NCBI GenBank assembly: GCA_023664455.1
Contig: JAMPFM010000002.1
Span: 1 to 64,000 of the forward strand
Reading direction: 5' to 3'
Source: Blautia sp.
Lineage (GTDB): Bacteria; Bacillota; Clostridia; Lachnospirales; Lachnospiraceae
Length of the DNA: 64,000 bases
A model generated the notes under the pieces. That model was given only the letters and a program-made list of their open reading frames with translations, was not told the origin of the DNA and made no database searches. Numbering within the stretch: position 1 is the stretch's first letter; every line of letters starts with the position of its first letter. Below are positions 9,058-18,004 of this stretch, piece by piece. Position numbers and translations under genes: made by a program.

Positions 9058-10066
9058 TTATCTCGTCACCTCCACCTCTGGAGATAACAATCTCTGCGGA
9101 ATCTTCTAACTTCCTGATAATATTTACGATCTTCTGCTGCGCTTCCTCTACATCTTTCATACGCACAGGCCCCATAAATTCCATATCTTCCTTTATCATA
9201 ACCGCCAGACGCTTGGACAGGTTGTTGAAAATAGCATTCTGCACTTCCTCGTTGGAGCCTTTGAGCGCAATCGCCAGATCCCCGTTATCCACGTCACGAA
9301 GCACACGCTGGATAGCCCTGTCGTCCAGAAGCAGGATGTCTTCAAATACAAACATCTTCTTCCTGATTTCGTCGGCAAGTTCGGGTTCTTCGATTTCCAT
9401 CGTTTCCATAATATGTTTCTCTGTACCACGGTCTACCGTATTCAAAATCTCTACGACCGCATCTACGCCACCAATAATGGTGTAATCCTGATTTGCCAGG
9501 GAAGCTAACTTGGACTCTAACACTTTTTCCACTTCCTTAATGATATCAGGACTCGTCCTGTCCATAATCGCGATACGTTTGGCAACGTCCGCCTGCCTAT
9601 CCGGCGGCAGCGCCGAAATAATCAGTGCAGACTGCGCCGGAGATAAATAAGATAAAATCAGCGCAATCGTCTGCGGATGTTCGTCCTGAATAAAGTTTAA
9701 TAATTGTGAAGGGTCTGTCTTTCTCACAAATTCAAAAGGTTTTACCTGCAGGGACGCTGTCAGCTTGCCGATAACGTCTCTTGCCTTATCTGAACCAAAA
9801 GATTTCTCCAACAGTTCTGTGGCGTAACCGATACCGCCTTCCGCAATATACTGCTGGGCAAGGCATACCTGATAAAATTCCTCCACTACCTCGTCCTTCA
9901 ACTGCGGCGTGATTGTTCTTGTATTAGCAATTTCCAAGGTTAACTCTTCGATTTCTTCATCCTTGAGATGTTTAAAAATCGCAGCTGATTTTTCTGGGCC
10001 AAGAGCAATCAGAAGGACTGCCGCTTTCTGCAAACCTGAGATTTTTTCATCAGAAGTTTTCGCCAT
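9050..10066 (-). CDS. fliG: Flagellar motor switch protein FliG
   Basis: FliG is the C-ring protein that touches the stator and transmits torque and switching. All parts are recognisable: the N-terminal domain (KAAVLLIALGPEKSAAIFKH), the middle domain with EHPQTIALILSYL, and the C-terminal torque helix (LLLDDRAIQRVLRDVDNGDL, ALKGSNEEVQNAIFNNLSKR). The length of 338 is normal. ATG at 10066 with GGGGG upstream, 5 bp after fliF. Its last codons encode an unusual GGGDEIIV tail that overlaps the fliH start. Confidence 0.97.
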   Translation of the reverse strand: MAKTSDEKISGLQKAAVLLIALGPEKSAAIFKHLKDEEIEELTLEIANTRTITPQLKDEVVEEFYQVCLAQQYIAEGGIGYATELLEKSFGSDKARDVIGKLTASLQVKPFEFVRKTDPSQLLNFIQDEHPQTIALILSYLSPAQSALIISALPPDRQADVAKRIAIMDRTSPDIIKEVEKVLESKLASLANQDYTIIGGVDAVVEILNTVDRGTEKHIMETMEIEEPELADEIRKKMFVFEDILLLDDRAIQRVLRDVDNGDLAIALKGSNEEVQNAIFNNLSKRLAVMIKEDMEFMGPVRMKDVEEAQQKIVNIIRKLEDSAEIVISRGGGDEIIV

Positions 10067-10071
10067 TGGTA

Positions 10072-11682
10072 TTACCCCCAGTCCTCATTTAACCAGTTGC
10101 GCAGCAGATTCGCCGCCGCTTCTGGATTATCTTCTACAAATTTATTAATTAACTTCGTAGTCTCTGATTCTTCTTCCATTGAGATGTCCGCCAGTTGCGT
10201 ATCCTGTGTGGATTGCAAGAGGGATTCCACAGAAAGCTCCTCTTCTTCCTCCTCACCTTTCTCAGCGCGCATGCTTCTAAGCACTACAAATGCCAGCAGC
10301 GCCAGAATGACAATGATTAACAGAATCTGTACGACGTCCATCACACCGATGCCGGAACCTTCCCTGTCCATGAAAAGATTCTCGCTATAAGCCACCAGCG
10401 CAATCCTGTCTGCAGAGATTCCCGATGCCTGTGCAACCACATTTACTAAGTCCTCGTCTACTTCCAGCTTGATACGCTCCTGATTCGCCAGCTTATATTC
10501 ATCCCAGGTCACACCGTCTAAGAGTCCCTGTGCCTGAACATCCTCTTCCCGGATTATATTATAACTGATTGCCGTAGCGGAAAGAGACGACTGGTTGTAA
10601 TCAATCAGTCCCGCCGGCGTATCTTTCGATGTAATCTTCTCATTTGGCAGATAGTCGTGGGTCTGCTCTTTGACCGATGACTTTCCTGTAGCATCGTCCT
10701 GAAGCACATAGGTTGTATCATTATCATTGGAATCCGTTCCTGGAACACCGCCTATGCCGGTTTCGTTCTCGGATTCATAAGTATCGTCATGACTTAAAAC
10801 ACCCTCCGTCTGTCCTTCCGGTGCATAATAGAGATGCTCCGTTTCCTGTACTGTCGCAAAGTCCAGCACCAGGTTTGTCGCAACTTCAATACTGTCAAAT
10901 TCATTCGTTCCCCGAAGCGCCTGTTTTACTTTCCCGACTACGAGCGCCTCCGCCTCGGATTTGATGGACAACTGCACATTTGCCGCACCGGCAACCGAAT
11001 AATTGTCATCGCCTGAGAAGAGCATTTTGCCCGTCGTATCCATAATGACCACGTTATTGGTCGTGATATTGCCAATCCCCGTCGCTACTGCGCGCGCCAG
11101 ATATGCCGCCGTCTCTGCAGACATCTCTTCTTTCAGATTCAGAACTATGGTAGCGTGGGATTCCTCTGTGGAATCACTCAAAGTCCCCGTATTATCGGGA
11201 ATATTCAGCATAACCGTCGCACTGTTTACACTGGCAAGAGGTTCTATCAGATTATCTTTCAGATATTCTTCCAGATATCTGATATACTGTCTTTGTTTAT
11301 CCGATTCCGTCGTGGAAAATCCGCCGTTTGTCACATTTTCCAGACTATAGCCCGCTGTCCTGATACTGTTGGCTCCCAGAAGAAGAATCGCATCCGACTG
11401 CTGGGATTTCAAAATCCTGAAAGTAAGCCCATCGTCGGAAATCTGGTAAGTCAGTTCCTCCCCATCCAGCAATTCCTTAATATCCGCCGCCTGCGTCGTA
11501 TCCTCGCATTCCTTGAGCAGCACATATTCCGGTCTCCTCATTACAGTAATCAGAATCACCATCGCAAGAACCACTGTTGCCAGAACCATCACAATCAGAG
11601 TCTTCTGCTTTGTCGTAAAGCGATTCCACCACTCTAATATTCTGTTCGTTATCCCCTTTAATGTTTCTAATAACTTATCCAC
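10072..11682 (-). CDS. fliF: Flagellar MS-ring protein FliF
   Basis: FliF forms the MS ring in the cytoplasmic membrane, the base on which the rod, C-ring and export gate assemble. The N-terminal membrane segment is at about 26-48, followed by the ring-building motifs (KECEDTTQAADIKELLDGEE and RYLEEYLKDNLIEPLASVNS). The second membrane segment is near 435-460 (VVQILLIIVILALLAFVVL). The C-terminal NLLRNWLNEDWG is the conserved FliG-binding tail. The start is GTG at 11682 after AAGGAG. The length of 536 is usual. Confidence 0.95.
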   Translation of the reverse strand: MDKLLETLKGITNRILEWWNRFTTKQKTLIVMVLATVVLAMVILITVMRRPEYVLLKECEDTTQAADIKELLDGEELTYQISDDGLTFRILKSQQSDAILLLGANSIRTAGYSLENVTNGGFSTTESDKQRQYIRYLEEYLKDNLIEPLASVNSATVMLNIPDNTGTLSDSTEESHATIVLNLKEEMSAETAAYLARAVATGIGNITTNNVVIMDTTGKMLFSGDDNYSVAGAANVQLSIKSEAEALVVGKVKQALRGTNEFDSIEVATNLVLDFATVQETEHLYYAPEGQTEGVLSHDDTYESENETGIGGVPGTDSNDNDTTYVLQDDATGKSSVKEQTHDYLPNEKITSKDTPAGLIDYNQSSLSATAISYNIIREEDVQAQGLLDGVTWDEYKLANQERIKLEVDEDLVNVVAQASGISADRIALVAYSENLFMDREGSGIGVMDVVQILLIIVILALLAFVVLRSMRAEKGEEEEEELSVESLLQSTQDTQLADISMEEESETTKLINKFVEDNPEAAANLLRNWLNEDWG

Positions 11683-11732
11683 AACAACATTTCTCCTTAG
11701 GTAATCCCATTATTTTCTAAAACTGATTCTCA

Positions 11733-12059
11733 CTAAATCTGCATCTGCATCAATTCTTTATAGGATTCTAAGAGTTTGTCCCTGATAGCAACCGTATATT
11801 GTAACGCCGTGGACGCTTTCATCAAAGCAACTGATAAATCATGGGTATTCTCCGTTTCCCCTAACGCCCATTTAATCTCTTCATCCTCCGCGTCAGATAA
11901 ATATGCGTTCGTCGTATTAATATTTTCAATCGCGGTATTTAAAAGATTTCCGAAACTTTTGTCCGCATATGTATCTACTTTGGTCGTCGGCGCCGTCTTC
12001 GCCGCTTCCTTAACCGCACCGGAAGATACATTGTATAATGTCGTAATATCCAAAGCCAT
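11733..12059 (-). CDS. fliE: Flagellar hook-basal body protein FliE
   Basis: FliE connects the MS ring to the rod. The 108-residue product has the FliE pattern: SFGNLLNTAIENINTTNAYL followed by the helical C-terminus HDLSVALMKASTALQYTVAI and RDKLLESYKELMQMQI. It sits between flgC and fliF as in most Firmicutes. The ribosome site is weak (GGCAGGG). Confidence 0.93.
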   Translation of the reverse strand: MALDITTLYNVSSGAVKEAAKTAPTTKVDTYADKSFGNLLNTAIENINTTNAYLSDAEDEEIKWALGETENTHDLSVALMKASTALQYTVAIRDKLLESYKELMQMQI

Positions 12060-12099
12060 TTTACCCTGCCTCCAATACTTTATCTTAACTTAACTTCTC

Positions 12100-12546
12100 T
12101 TAACTCCTCAAGATATCAAGCGCCTGTGTCGCCATGCTCTTGCTCGCGGAAAGCCCCGTGGCATTCGCCTCATATGCGCGGCTTGCGTCTATGAGGTTCG
12201 TCATCTCGGTTATCGTACTGACGTTCGGATACGTCACATAACCATTCTCGTCCGCATCGGGATGGGAAGGGTCATAAACCATCTTCATTTCCGTCCATTC
12301 ATCCTCATACACACCGCTCACCTTGACGCCGGTACCCGAATAGCGGTCTCTCGCCTGATTCAGCACATGTCTGAAAGGCGTCTGTGAATTTTTCTCTTCA
12401 AAAACTACCACTTTCCTGCGGTAGGGCGTACCGTCCTCGGTACGGGTCGTATTGGTATTCGCTACATTCTCCGCAATGATATCCATCCGGTAACGCTCTG
12501 CGGTCATGCCGGAAGCGTTAATGTCAAACGCTGTAAACAATCCCAT
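12100..12546 (-). CDS. flgC: Flagellar proximal rod protein FlgC
   Basis: FlgC is an exported rod subunit. The N-terminus (FTAFDINASGMTAERYRMDI, then IAENVANTNTTRTEDGTPYR) carries the rod-family motif with NVANTNTTR, and RRKVVVFEE follows. The C-terminus (MTNLIDASRAYEANATGLSA, then MATQALDILRS) is typical. Length 148 is normal. ATG at 12546 follows GAGGAGGG. The gene lies 25 bp after flgB. Confidence 0.95.
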   Translation of the reverse strand: MGLFTAFDINASGMTAERYRMDIIAENVANTNTTRTEDGTPYRRKVVVFEEKNSQTPFRHVLNQARDRYSGTGVKVSGVYEDEWTEMKMVYDPSHPDADENGYVTYPNVSTITEMTNLIDASRAYEANATGLSASKSMATQALDILRS

Positions 12547-12570
12547 AACTTAGCCCTCCTCTTTCGCCTT

Positions 12571-12969
12571 CTATTTCATAACAAGCTGTAAATTCTTAAA
12601 TTCCTGCGCAATGCTCAATTCCAATCCCTGATATGTAATCTGGTTCTTCGCTAGATAAACGCCTTCCGTATCCACATCCACGTTATTCCCGTCGAGACGA
12701 TAGGAAAAACTTGCATAATCCGTATAGCAGATTGGATTCAAGCGGCTCATGTTAATATTCGCCACCCTCGTATCCATCGGCGTATATCTGGAATTTTTCA
12801 GCGCATGGGCAAGCTGCGATTCAAAATCGACATCCTGCCGTTTATAACCGGGCGTATCCACATTCGATAAATTGTTGGAAATCGCGTCATGTCTCATCCA
12901 TGCCGCATCCGCCGCTTTCTCTAATACATTCACATAATCAAATGCATTCGTGTTAATTAATGAACTCAT
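12571..12969 (-). CDS. flgB: Flagellar proximal rod protein FlgB
   Basis: FlgB is the first gene of the fla/che operon and an exported rod subunit. The rod-family motif is WMRHDAISNNLSNVDTPGYK, followed by RQDVDFESQLAHAL. The C-terminus (YQGLELSIAQEFKNLQLVMK) also fits. I chose ATG at 12969, six bases after GAGG; a GTG two codons upstream is less well placed. A consensus-like promoter lies about 35 bp upstream. Confidence 0.95.
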   Translation of the reverse strand: MSSLINTNAFDYVNVLEKAADAAWMRHDAISNNLSNVDTPGYKRQDVDFESQLAHALKNSRYTPMDTRVANINMSRLNPICYTDYASFSYRLDGNNVDVDTEGVYLAKNQITYQGLELSIAQEFKNLQLVMK

Positions 12970-13008
12970 AAGCACACCTCATCCACTTTGACATAAAATC
13001 CTTTATCC

Positions 13009-13037
13009 ATTATAGAATCATTTCTGAAAAAAAACAA
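13009..13037 (-). promoter_or_regulatory. SigA-type promoter of the flagellar operon
   Basis: Minus-strand TTGTTT (13037-13032), a 17-base spacer and TATAAT (13014-13009) lie upstream of flgB. Transcription would start near 13002 and give a short leader. I found no sigma-28-like element (TAAA..GCCGATAA) here, so basal-body genes seem to be read by the housekeeping polymerase. Further upstream, on 13144-13163, an AACAAT/ATTGTT dyad sits between codY and this promoter. Confidence 0.7.
13018..13032 (-). promoter_or_regulatory. Weak CodY-box candidate in the flagellar promoter spacer
   Basis: The minus strand reads TTTTTTCAGAAATGA. It contains the ten-base core TTTTCAGAAA of the CodY consensus AATTTTCWGAAAATT but differs at five outer positions. 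It lies between -35 and -10, where a bound repressor would block polymerase. The neighbouring upstream gene is codY, and CodY represses the fla/che promoter in Bacillus subtilis. AT-rich sequence makes chance matches common. Confidence 0.3.
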
Positions 13038-13216
13038 GTGATAAGCCTAAAAAAATGCAACCTTCTTTAGTAAAAAAGTGAAAAAAATGGAAAAAGAATT
13101 TACAGCACATTCTTACACCCTCGTCTATAAATCCTTTTATCTCTCAACAATCCATTGTTAACTTTTACTATATTCTGTTGTAATCTTGAAGGCGTCTTGG
13201 GCACCTCTTCTAAAAA

Positions 13217-14002
13217 TCAGTATTTTCCTTCTGTTTTCAATTTTTCTACCTCGTCAAAAACGACGTCGTTTAATACTTTGATATATGTGCCCTTCATACC
13301 GGAAGAGCGGGATTCTATCACGCCTGCGCTCTCGAACTTGCGCAGGGCATTGACGATAACGGAGCGTGTAATTCCCACTTTATCGGCGATTTTGCTTGCG
13401 ACCAGGATTCCTTCCATGCCGCCAAGCTCGTCGAAAATATGTGTAATCGCTTCCATTTCCGAAAAAGACAGGGTGCTGATTGCCGATTTCACGACTGCTA
13501 TTTTCCGGTTTTCCTCAGCGTTTTCCTCATTGACCGCGCGAAGCATTTCCAGTCCTACGACCGTCATGCCGTATTCGCACAGAATGATATCGTCGATATC
13601 ATACTGCTCATCGCATTTATAAATAAAAAGCGTCCCCAGCCTCTCGCCGGATATCTCAATCGGCGCGATTACCGCCTGAAATTTTTTCGTATCAATACTC
13701 TCAAATCCAAGGGTTTCCAGATTGACGTTTTCTTTCGTGGAAAGTACGGACAAAAGCCTTTCATTTAACATGGGGTCGATAAAACCGCCCACATGATCCA
13801 CGATAAGCTCCGTCAAAGACTCCACCCTTTTCAGATCGCCGATACCCAGGACTTTGCCCTTCTTACTGATGACTAATACATTCGAGTCAAGAATCTCTTT
13901 CAAAACGTCGCAGATATCGTTGAATACGACTTTGCCGGAATTATTATTGTGCAATAATTTCCCTATTTTTCTGGTTTTATCTAATAATTGTACGCTCCCC
14001 AT
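13217..14002 (-). CDS. codY: GTP-sensing global transcriptional repressor CodY
   Basis: CodY senses GTP and branched-chain amino acids through an N-terminal GAF domain and represses nutrient-scavenging, motility and competence genes. The start of the mature family protein (SVQLLDKTRKIGKLLHNN) and the C-terminal winged helix-turn-helix near residues 200-222 (SKIADKVGITRSVIVNALRK) are clear. Length from the ATG at 14002 is 261 residues, normal for the family. A longer reading from 14068 would add 22 residues in topA sequence and is rejected. The gene overlaps topA by 26 bp, so translation is probably coupled. Confidence 0.96.
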   Translation of the reverse strand: MGSVQLLDKTRKIGKLLHNNNSGKVVFNDICDVLKEILDSNVLVISKKGKVLGIGDLKRVESLTELIVDHVGGFIDPMLNERLLSVLSTKENVNLETLGFESIDTKKFQAVIAPIEISGERLGTLFIYKCDEQYDIDDIILCEYGMTVVGLEMLRAVNEENAEENRKIAVVKSAISTLSFSEMEAITHIFDELGGMEGILVASKIADKVGITRSVIVNALRKFESAGVIESRSSGMKGTYIKVLNDVVFDEVEKLKTEGKY

Positions 14003-16067
14003 CAGCCTTCTGCTCCTCCACATAGCCGCACTCAGCGTCCGCACAGACCAGTTTCGTCCCTTTCTCAAGCATAATCGAACCGCATTTCGGACATTTCTGG
14101 TTCACGGGCTTTGGCCATACCATAAAATCACATTGCGGATTGTCGATACATCCATAATACTTCCTGCCCTTTTTCGTCTTCTTCATGACAATATCTTTGC
14201 CACAGTAAGGACACTCTACACCAATCTTCTCAAAGTAGGGCTTCGTATTGCGGCACTCCGGGAACCCGGGACAGGCAAGGAACCTGCCGTGCGGTCCGTA
14301 TTTGATGACCATCTGTCTGCCGCAGTGTTCGCAGACTTCATCCGATACTTCATCGGCGATTTCTACTTCTTCTAACTCCTTTTCCGCTTTGACAACCGCA
14401 TCTTCCAAGTCCGGATAAAAATTAGCAATTACCGTCTTCCATCTGACATTACCGTCCGCAATGCCATCTAAGAGCGCTTCCATCGTCGCCGTAAAATTGA
14501 CGTCCACAATGGAAGGAAAGGCCTCTTTCATGATTTTATTGACGACCTCACCTAACTCCGTCACATATAAATTCTTATTTTCTTTTACAATATAACGTCT
14601 GGCAAGAATCGTCGTAATCGTCGGCGCATAGGTACTCGGTCTTCCGATTCCCAGTTCTTCCAGGGCATGCACCAGCGAAGCTTCCGTATAATGCGGCGCC
14701 GGCTGTGTAAAATGCTGCTTCTCCTCAAAGGAATCAAATACAAGCTGCGTACTCTTATCAATGCCCTTTACCAGCGTATTGTTTTCTTCTTTCTCATCTT
14801 CTTCACTATAGACGCTTAAAAAACCGTCGAATTTCATCTTGGAAGCGGCTACCGTAAAACGTCTGTCCGCCGCGTCAATCTTAACCGAAGTCGTCTCATA
14901 CTGTGCAGGCGCCATCCGGCTTGCCACGAACCGTTTCCAGATCAGCTGATATAGCCTGAATTGGTCTCTGGAAAGGGATTCTTTCATCTTAGCGGGCGTC
15001 CTTTCAATATCTGTGGGACGGATTGCTTCATGAGCGTCCTGAATCTTCTGCGCGCCCTTTGCCCCGCCAGAGCCTTCCGCTACATAATCCTTTCCATAAT
15101 TCCCGGCAATGTATTCCTTTGCCATCTTATCTGCATCTTCGGAAATCCTTACGGAATCTGTACGCAGATAAGTAATAATTCCTACCGTTCCACTCCCCTT
15201 GATATCGACGCCTTCATAGAGCTGCTGGGCAAGGCGCATCGTCTTCTGCGTGGAAAAATTCAGCGTCTTACTCGCTTCCTGCTGTAGTGTGGAAGTCGTA
15301 AATGGCAGGGGGGCTTTTTTCACCCTCTCGCCGCGTTTTACGTCCGTCACCTGATAGACTGCGTTTTCTAAAGATTTCTTAATCTCATCCAGCTCTTCTT
15401 TAGAAGAAATTTCCTGTTTCTGTTTCGTCGTGCCATAATACTTGGCGATTAGGGGCTTCTTCTCGCCGGGAATCTGAAACGCTGCCTGCAAAGTCCAGTA
15501 TTCCTCCGGGATAAACGCATTAATCTCTTCTTCCCTGTCGCAGATAATCCTAAGCGCCACAGACTGCACGCGTCCCGCACTTAGCCCTCTTTTTACTTTC
15601 GCCCACAACAGCGGGGAAATTTTATAACCTACCATGCGGTCCAGGCAGCGTCTCGCCTGCTGGGCGTCCACCAGATCCATATCGATTTCCCTTGCATTTT
15701 TCAGGGATTCTTTGACCGCACCTTTCGTAATTTCGTTAAAAGTAATACGATATACTTTCTTATCTTCCAGTTTCAATGCCCTGAAAAGATGCCAGGAAAT
15801 GGCTTCCCCTTCTCTATCCGGGTCAGTTGCAAGATAGATTTTGTCCGCTTTTTTTACTTCTTTGCGCAGACCTGCCAGAATATCTCCTTTTCCCCTGATC
15901 GTAATGTACTTGGGTTCAAAACCATGCTCTACGTCGATACCCATCTGACTTCTGGGCAAATCACGCACATGTCCATTGCTTGCCATGACTTCATACCCGG
16001 AACCCAGAAATTTTTTAATGGTTTTCACCTTTGCGGGTGATTCCACAATTACCAAATATTTTGCCAT
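13977..16067 (-). CDS. topA: DNA topoisomerase I
   Basis: Type IA topoisomerase that relaxes negative supercoils by single-strand passage. The Toprim domain opens with VIVESPAKVKTIKKFLGSGY and contains DPDREGE near residue 80. The active-site tyrosine is in IITYLRTDS near residue 297. Three C-terminal four-cysteine zinc ribbons follow from about residue 578 (CEHCGR..CPGFPEC, CPYCGK..CIDNPQC, CPKCGS..CADAEC). Length 696 is normal. The promoter is at 16157-16185, and codY is downstream in the same transcript. Confidence 0.97.
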   Translation of the reverse strand: MAKYLVIVESPAKVKTIKKFLGSGYEVMASNGHVRDLPRSQMGIDVEHGFEPKYITIRGKGDILAGLRKEVKKADKIYLATDPDREGEAISWHLFRALKLEDKKVYRITFNEITKGAVKESLKNAREIDMDLVDAQQARRCLDRMVGYKISPLLWAKVKRGLSAGRVQSVALRIICDREEEINAFIPEEYWTLQAAFQIPGEKKPLIAKYYGTTKQKQEISSKEELDEIKKSLENAVYQVTDVKRGERVKKAPLPFTTSTLQQEASKTLNFSTQKTMRLAQQLYEGVDIKGSGTVGIITYLRTDSVRISEDADKMAKEYIAGNYGKDYVAEGSGGAKGAQKIQDAHEAIRPTDIERTPAKMKESLSRDQFRLYQLIWKRFVASRMAPAQYETTSVKIDAADRRFTVAASKMKFDGFLSVYSEEDEKEENNTLVKGIDKSTQLVFDSFEEKQHFTQPAPHYTEASLVHALEELGIGRPSTYAPTITTILARRYIVKENKNLYVTELGEVVNKIMKEAFPSIVDVNFTATMEALLDGIADGNVRWKTVIANFYPDLEDAVVKAEKELEEVEIADEVSDEVCEHCGRQMVIKYGPHGRFLACPGFPECRNTKPYFEKIGVECPYCGKDIVMKKTKKGRKYYGCIDNPQCDFMVWPKPVNQKCPKCGSIMLEKGTKLVCADAECGYVEEQKADGERTIIR

Positions 16068-16156
16068 AGTAATTCCCCTGCCTTGTAAAAGATATTGTAT
16101 ATATTGTATAAGATAATGTTATCCTTATTTACATTCAAAATCCCTTAACGTGAATC

Positions 16157-16185
16157 ACTATACACCATATTTGAAATGGTTGCAA
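16157..16185 (-). promoter_or_regulatory. SigA-type promoter of topA-codY
   Basis: Minus-strand TTGCAA (16185-16180), 17-base spacer, TATAGT (16162-16157), about 90 bp before the topA start. The spacer contains an imperfect dyad (CCATTTCAAATATGG) that could be an operator. Confidence 0.65.
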
Positions 16186-16193
16186 GAAAAAAT

Positions 16194-17894
16194 TTATAAA
16201 TCAAAGGATACTTTCATCATTTCGTTTACGGAAGTAATTCCTTCCAATACATATTTTGTCGCACTCATGCGCAGCGTGCTCATTCCCTCTTCTAAGGCTT
16301 TTTCCTTGATTGCCTCGGCGTCGCCGCCCTTGCTGATAATGGATTTCAACGCTTGGGAAATTTCCATAATTTCGTAAACGCCGATTCTGCCCCTAAAGCC
16401 GGTCCCATCACACTGTGAACAGCCGCACGGCTCATAGATGGTAAGCTCCGTATCCGGTTCTAAGTTCAGAAGCTCCAATTCCTCCGCATCCGCCTGTTTT
16501 GCCTTCTTACATGCCGGACAAAGCCTGCGGACAAGACGCTGGGCGATAATGCCGACCGTGGAATCGGCAATCAGATACGGCTCGATACCCATATCCGCCA
16601 GACGGGTAATCGTACTTGCCGCCGAGTTCGTATGCAGCGTTGAAACAACGAGATGCCCCGTAATGGATGCCTGTACCGCAATCGCAGCCGTCTCCTGGTC
16701 ACGAATCTCACCAATCATGATGATATCGGGATCCTGACGCAGAATGGACCGCAGGGCGCTGGCAAAAGTCAAATCCGCCTTGGGATTGACATGTACCTGA
16801 TTAATGCCGTCGATATTGGCTTCTACCGGATCCTCTACCGTAATAATATTAACATCTTCCTTATTTAATTCACTAAGCGCGGTATATAGCGTGGTAGACT
16901 TACCGCTTCCGGTAGGTCCTGTAACTAATAAGATACCGTGGGGATGCTGTAAAATATGGTCAAACCGTTTCAATTCATCTGGTTTTAAGCCTAACTGACT
17001 CTTTTCCTTTGTCAGGGCGTTCTTGGAAGTCAGACGCATAACGATTTTTTCCCCATATACGGTGGGCAGGATGGAAACACGGATATCATACTCATGCCTG
17101 TCTACAATCTGCGTAATACGTCCGTCCTGCGGCTTCCTCTTTTCCGCGATATCCATACCGCCGATAATCTTGATACGCGCCACCATTGCCGGCAGCAGCC
17201 GGACACTGTAAGTCGCCTTCTCATACAAAGCGCCGTCGATACGGTAACGGATACGCACCTGCTTCTCCATCGGCTCGATGTGGATATCGGAAGAACGCTG
17301 TCTGACCGCCTGTTCAATCAGATTCTTGACGAGCTGTACAATCGGAGAGTTGTTGACGTCTTCGCTGTACATATCTTCCTGCTCCGCCATCAGGCTTTCC
17401 TGTTCCTCTTTTTCCTTCGCATACTCTTCCAGTGCGGAATTAACCTCCGCCTGTCCGACGTATTTGTCGATTGCCATCATGATGCTGCGGACGGTAGCGA
17501 CGACAGGTTCTACCTGTAGATTGGTAATTAACGTAATATCGTCTATCGCCGTCAAGTCTGTAGGGTTCGTCATCGCCACCCTGAGGACGTTCATGTTATC
17601 TTCTGCAAATTCAAAGGGCAGAACCTTGTATTTCTCCAGAATATTACCGGGAACGAGGGACAGGATATCTTTCGATATCGTCACATTCTGCAAGTCTACG
17701 AGATCGTACCCCAGCTGGGTACTCAGCGCTTCGGCAATCGCCTCTTCCGACGCCATGCCCTCGTCTACCAGCGCCTCGCCCAGTCTGCGGTTCTTTCCTT
17801 TTATTTCCATCGCTCTTTGCAGTTGTTCTTCCGTAATGACGCCACTGTTTACCAACAGGTCGCCCATGCGGACTTTTTTCGCACCGTAAGCCAT
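16194..17894 (-). CDS. pilB: Type IV pilus assembly ATPase PilB (GspE family)
   Basis: PilB is the hexameric cytoplasmic ATPase that drives pilin polymerisation. It has an N-terminal MshEN/GspE-N domain (MGDLLVNSGVITEEQLQRAM), the GspE core with Walker A GPTGSGKST near 325-333, the Asp box (TVEDPVE), Walker B (DPDIIMIGEIRDQET), the His box (GHLVVSTLHTNSA) and the tetracysteine zinc motif CPAC..CGCSQC at about 459-490, which separates PilB/GspE from PilT. I chose ATG at 17894 with AGGAG upstream rather than the GTG three codons earlier. It is the last gene of the pilus locus, after the giant gene. Confidence 0.95.
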   Translation of the reverse strand: MAYGAKKVRMGDLLVNSGVITEEQLQRAMEIKGKNRRLGEALVDEGMASEEAIAEALSTQLGYDLVDLQNVTISKDILSLVPGNILEKYKVLPFEFAEDNMNVLRVAMTNPTDLTAIDDITLITNLQVEPVVATVRSIMMAIDKYVGQAEVNSALEEYAKEKEEQESLMAEQEDMYSEDVNNSPIVQLVKNLIEQAVRQRSSDIHIEPMEKQVRIRYRIDGALYEKATYSVRLLPAMVARIKIIGGMDIAEKRKPQDGRITQIVDRHEYDIRVSILPTVYGEKIVMRLTSKNALTKEKSQLGLKPDELKRFDHILQHPHGILLVTGPTGSGKSTTLYTALSELNKEDVNIITVEDPVEANIDGINQVHVNPKADLTFASALRSILRQDPDIIMIGEIRDQETAAIAVQASITGHLVVSTLHTNSAASTITRLADMGIEPYLIADSTVGIIAQRLVRRLCPACKKAKQADAEELELLNLEPDTELTIYEPCGCSQCDGTGFRGRIGVYEIMEISQALKSIISKGGDAEAIKEKALEEGMSTLRMSATKYVLEGITSVNEMMKVSFDL

Positions 17895-17924
17895 ATGACA
17901 CACTCCTATTATTTTATATTTTCT

Positions 17925-18001
17925 ACAAGAAAATTGCTCCGCAATTATCTACAAGAAAATCGCTCCGCAATTATCTTGAAAAGAATGCTTTGCATTCTTT
18001 T
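17925..18001. repeat. Palindromic intergenic repeat, copy B (giant gene-pilB)
   Basis: Two half-units in tandem: ACAAGAAAATTGCTCCGCAA + TTATCT (17925-17950) and ACAAGAAAATCGCTCCGCAA + TTATCTTG (17951-17978), followed by AAGAATGCTTTGCATTCTTT. The GAATGC/GCATTC stem ends at the 3' end of the giant gene. The unit is the same family as copies at 6771 and 36846. Confidence 0.7.
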
Positions 18002-18004
18002 ACA

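Noticed and set aside
14003..14068. N-terminal extension of CodY (22 residues)
   Set aside because: These codons lie inside the topA 3' end. The family begins at SVQLLDKTRK, and an ATG at 14002 gives normal length.
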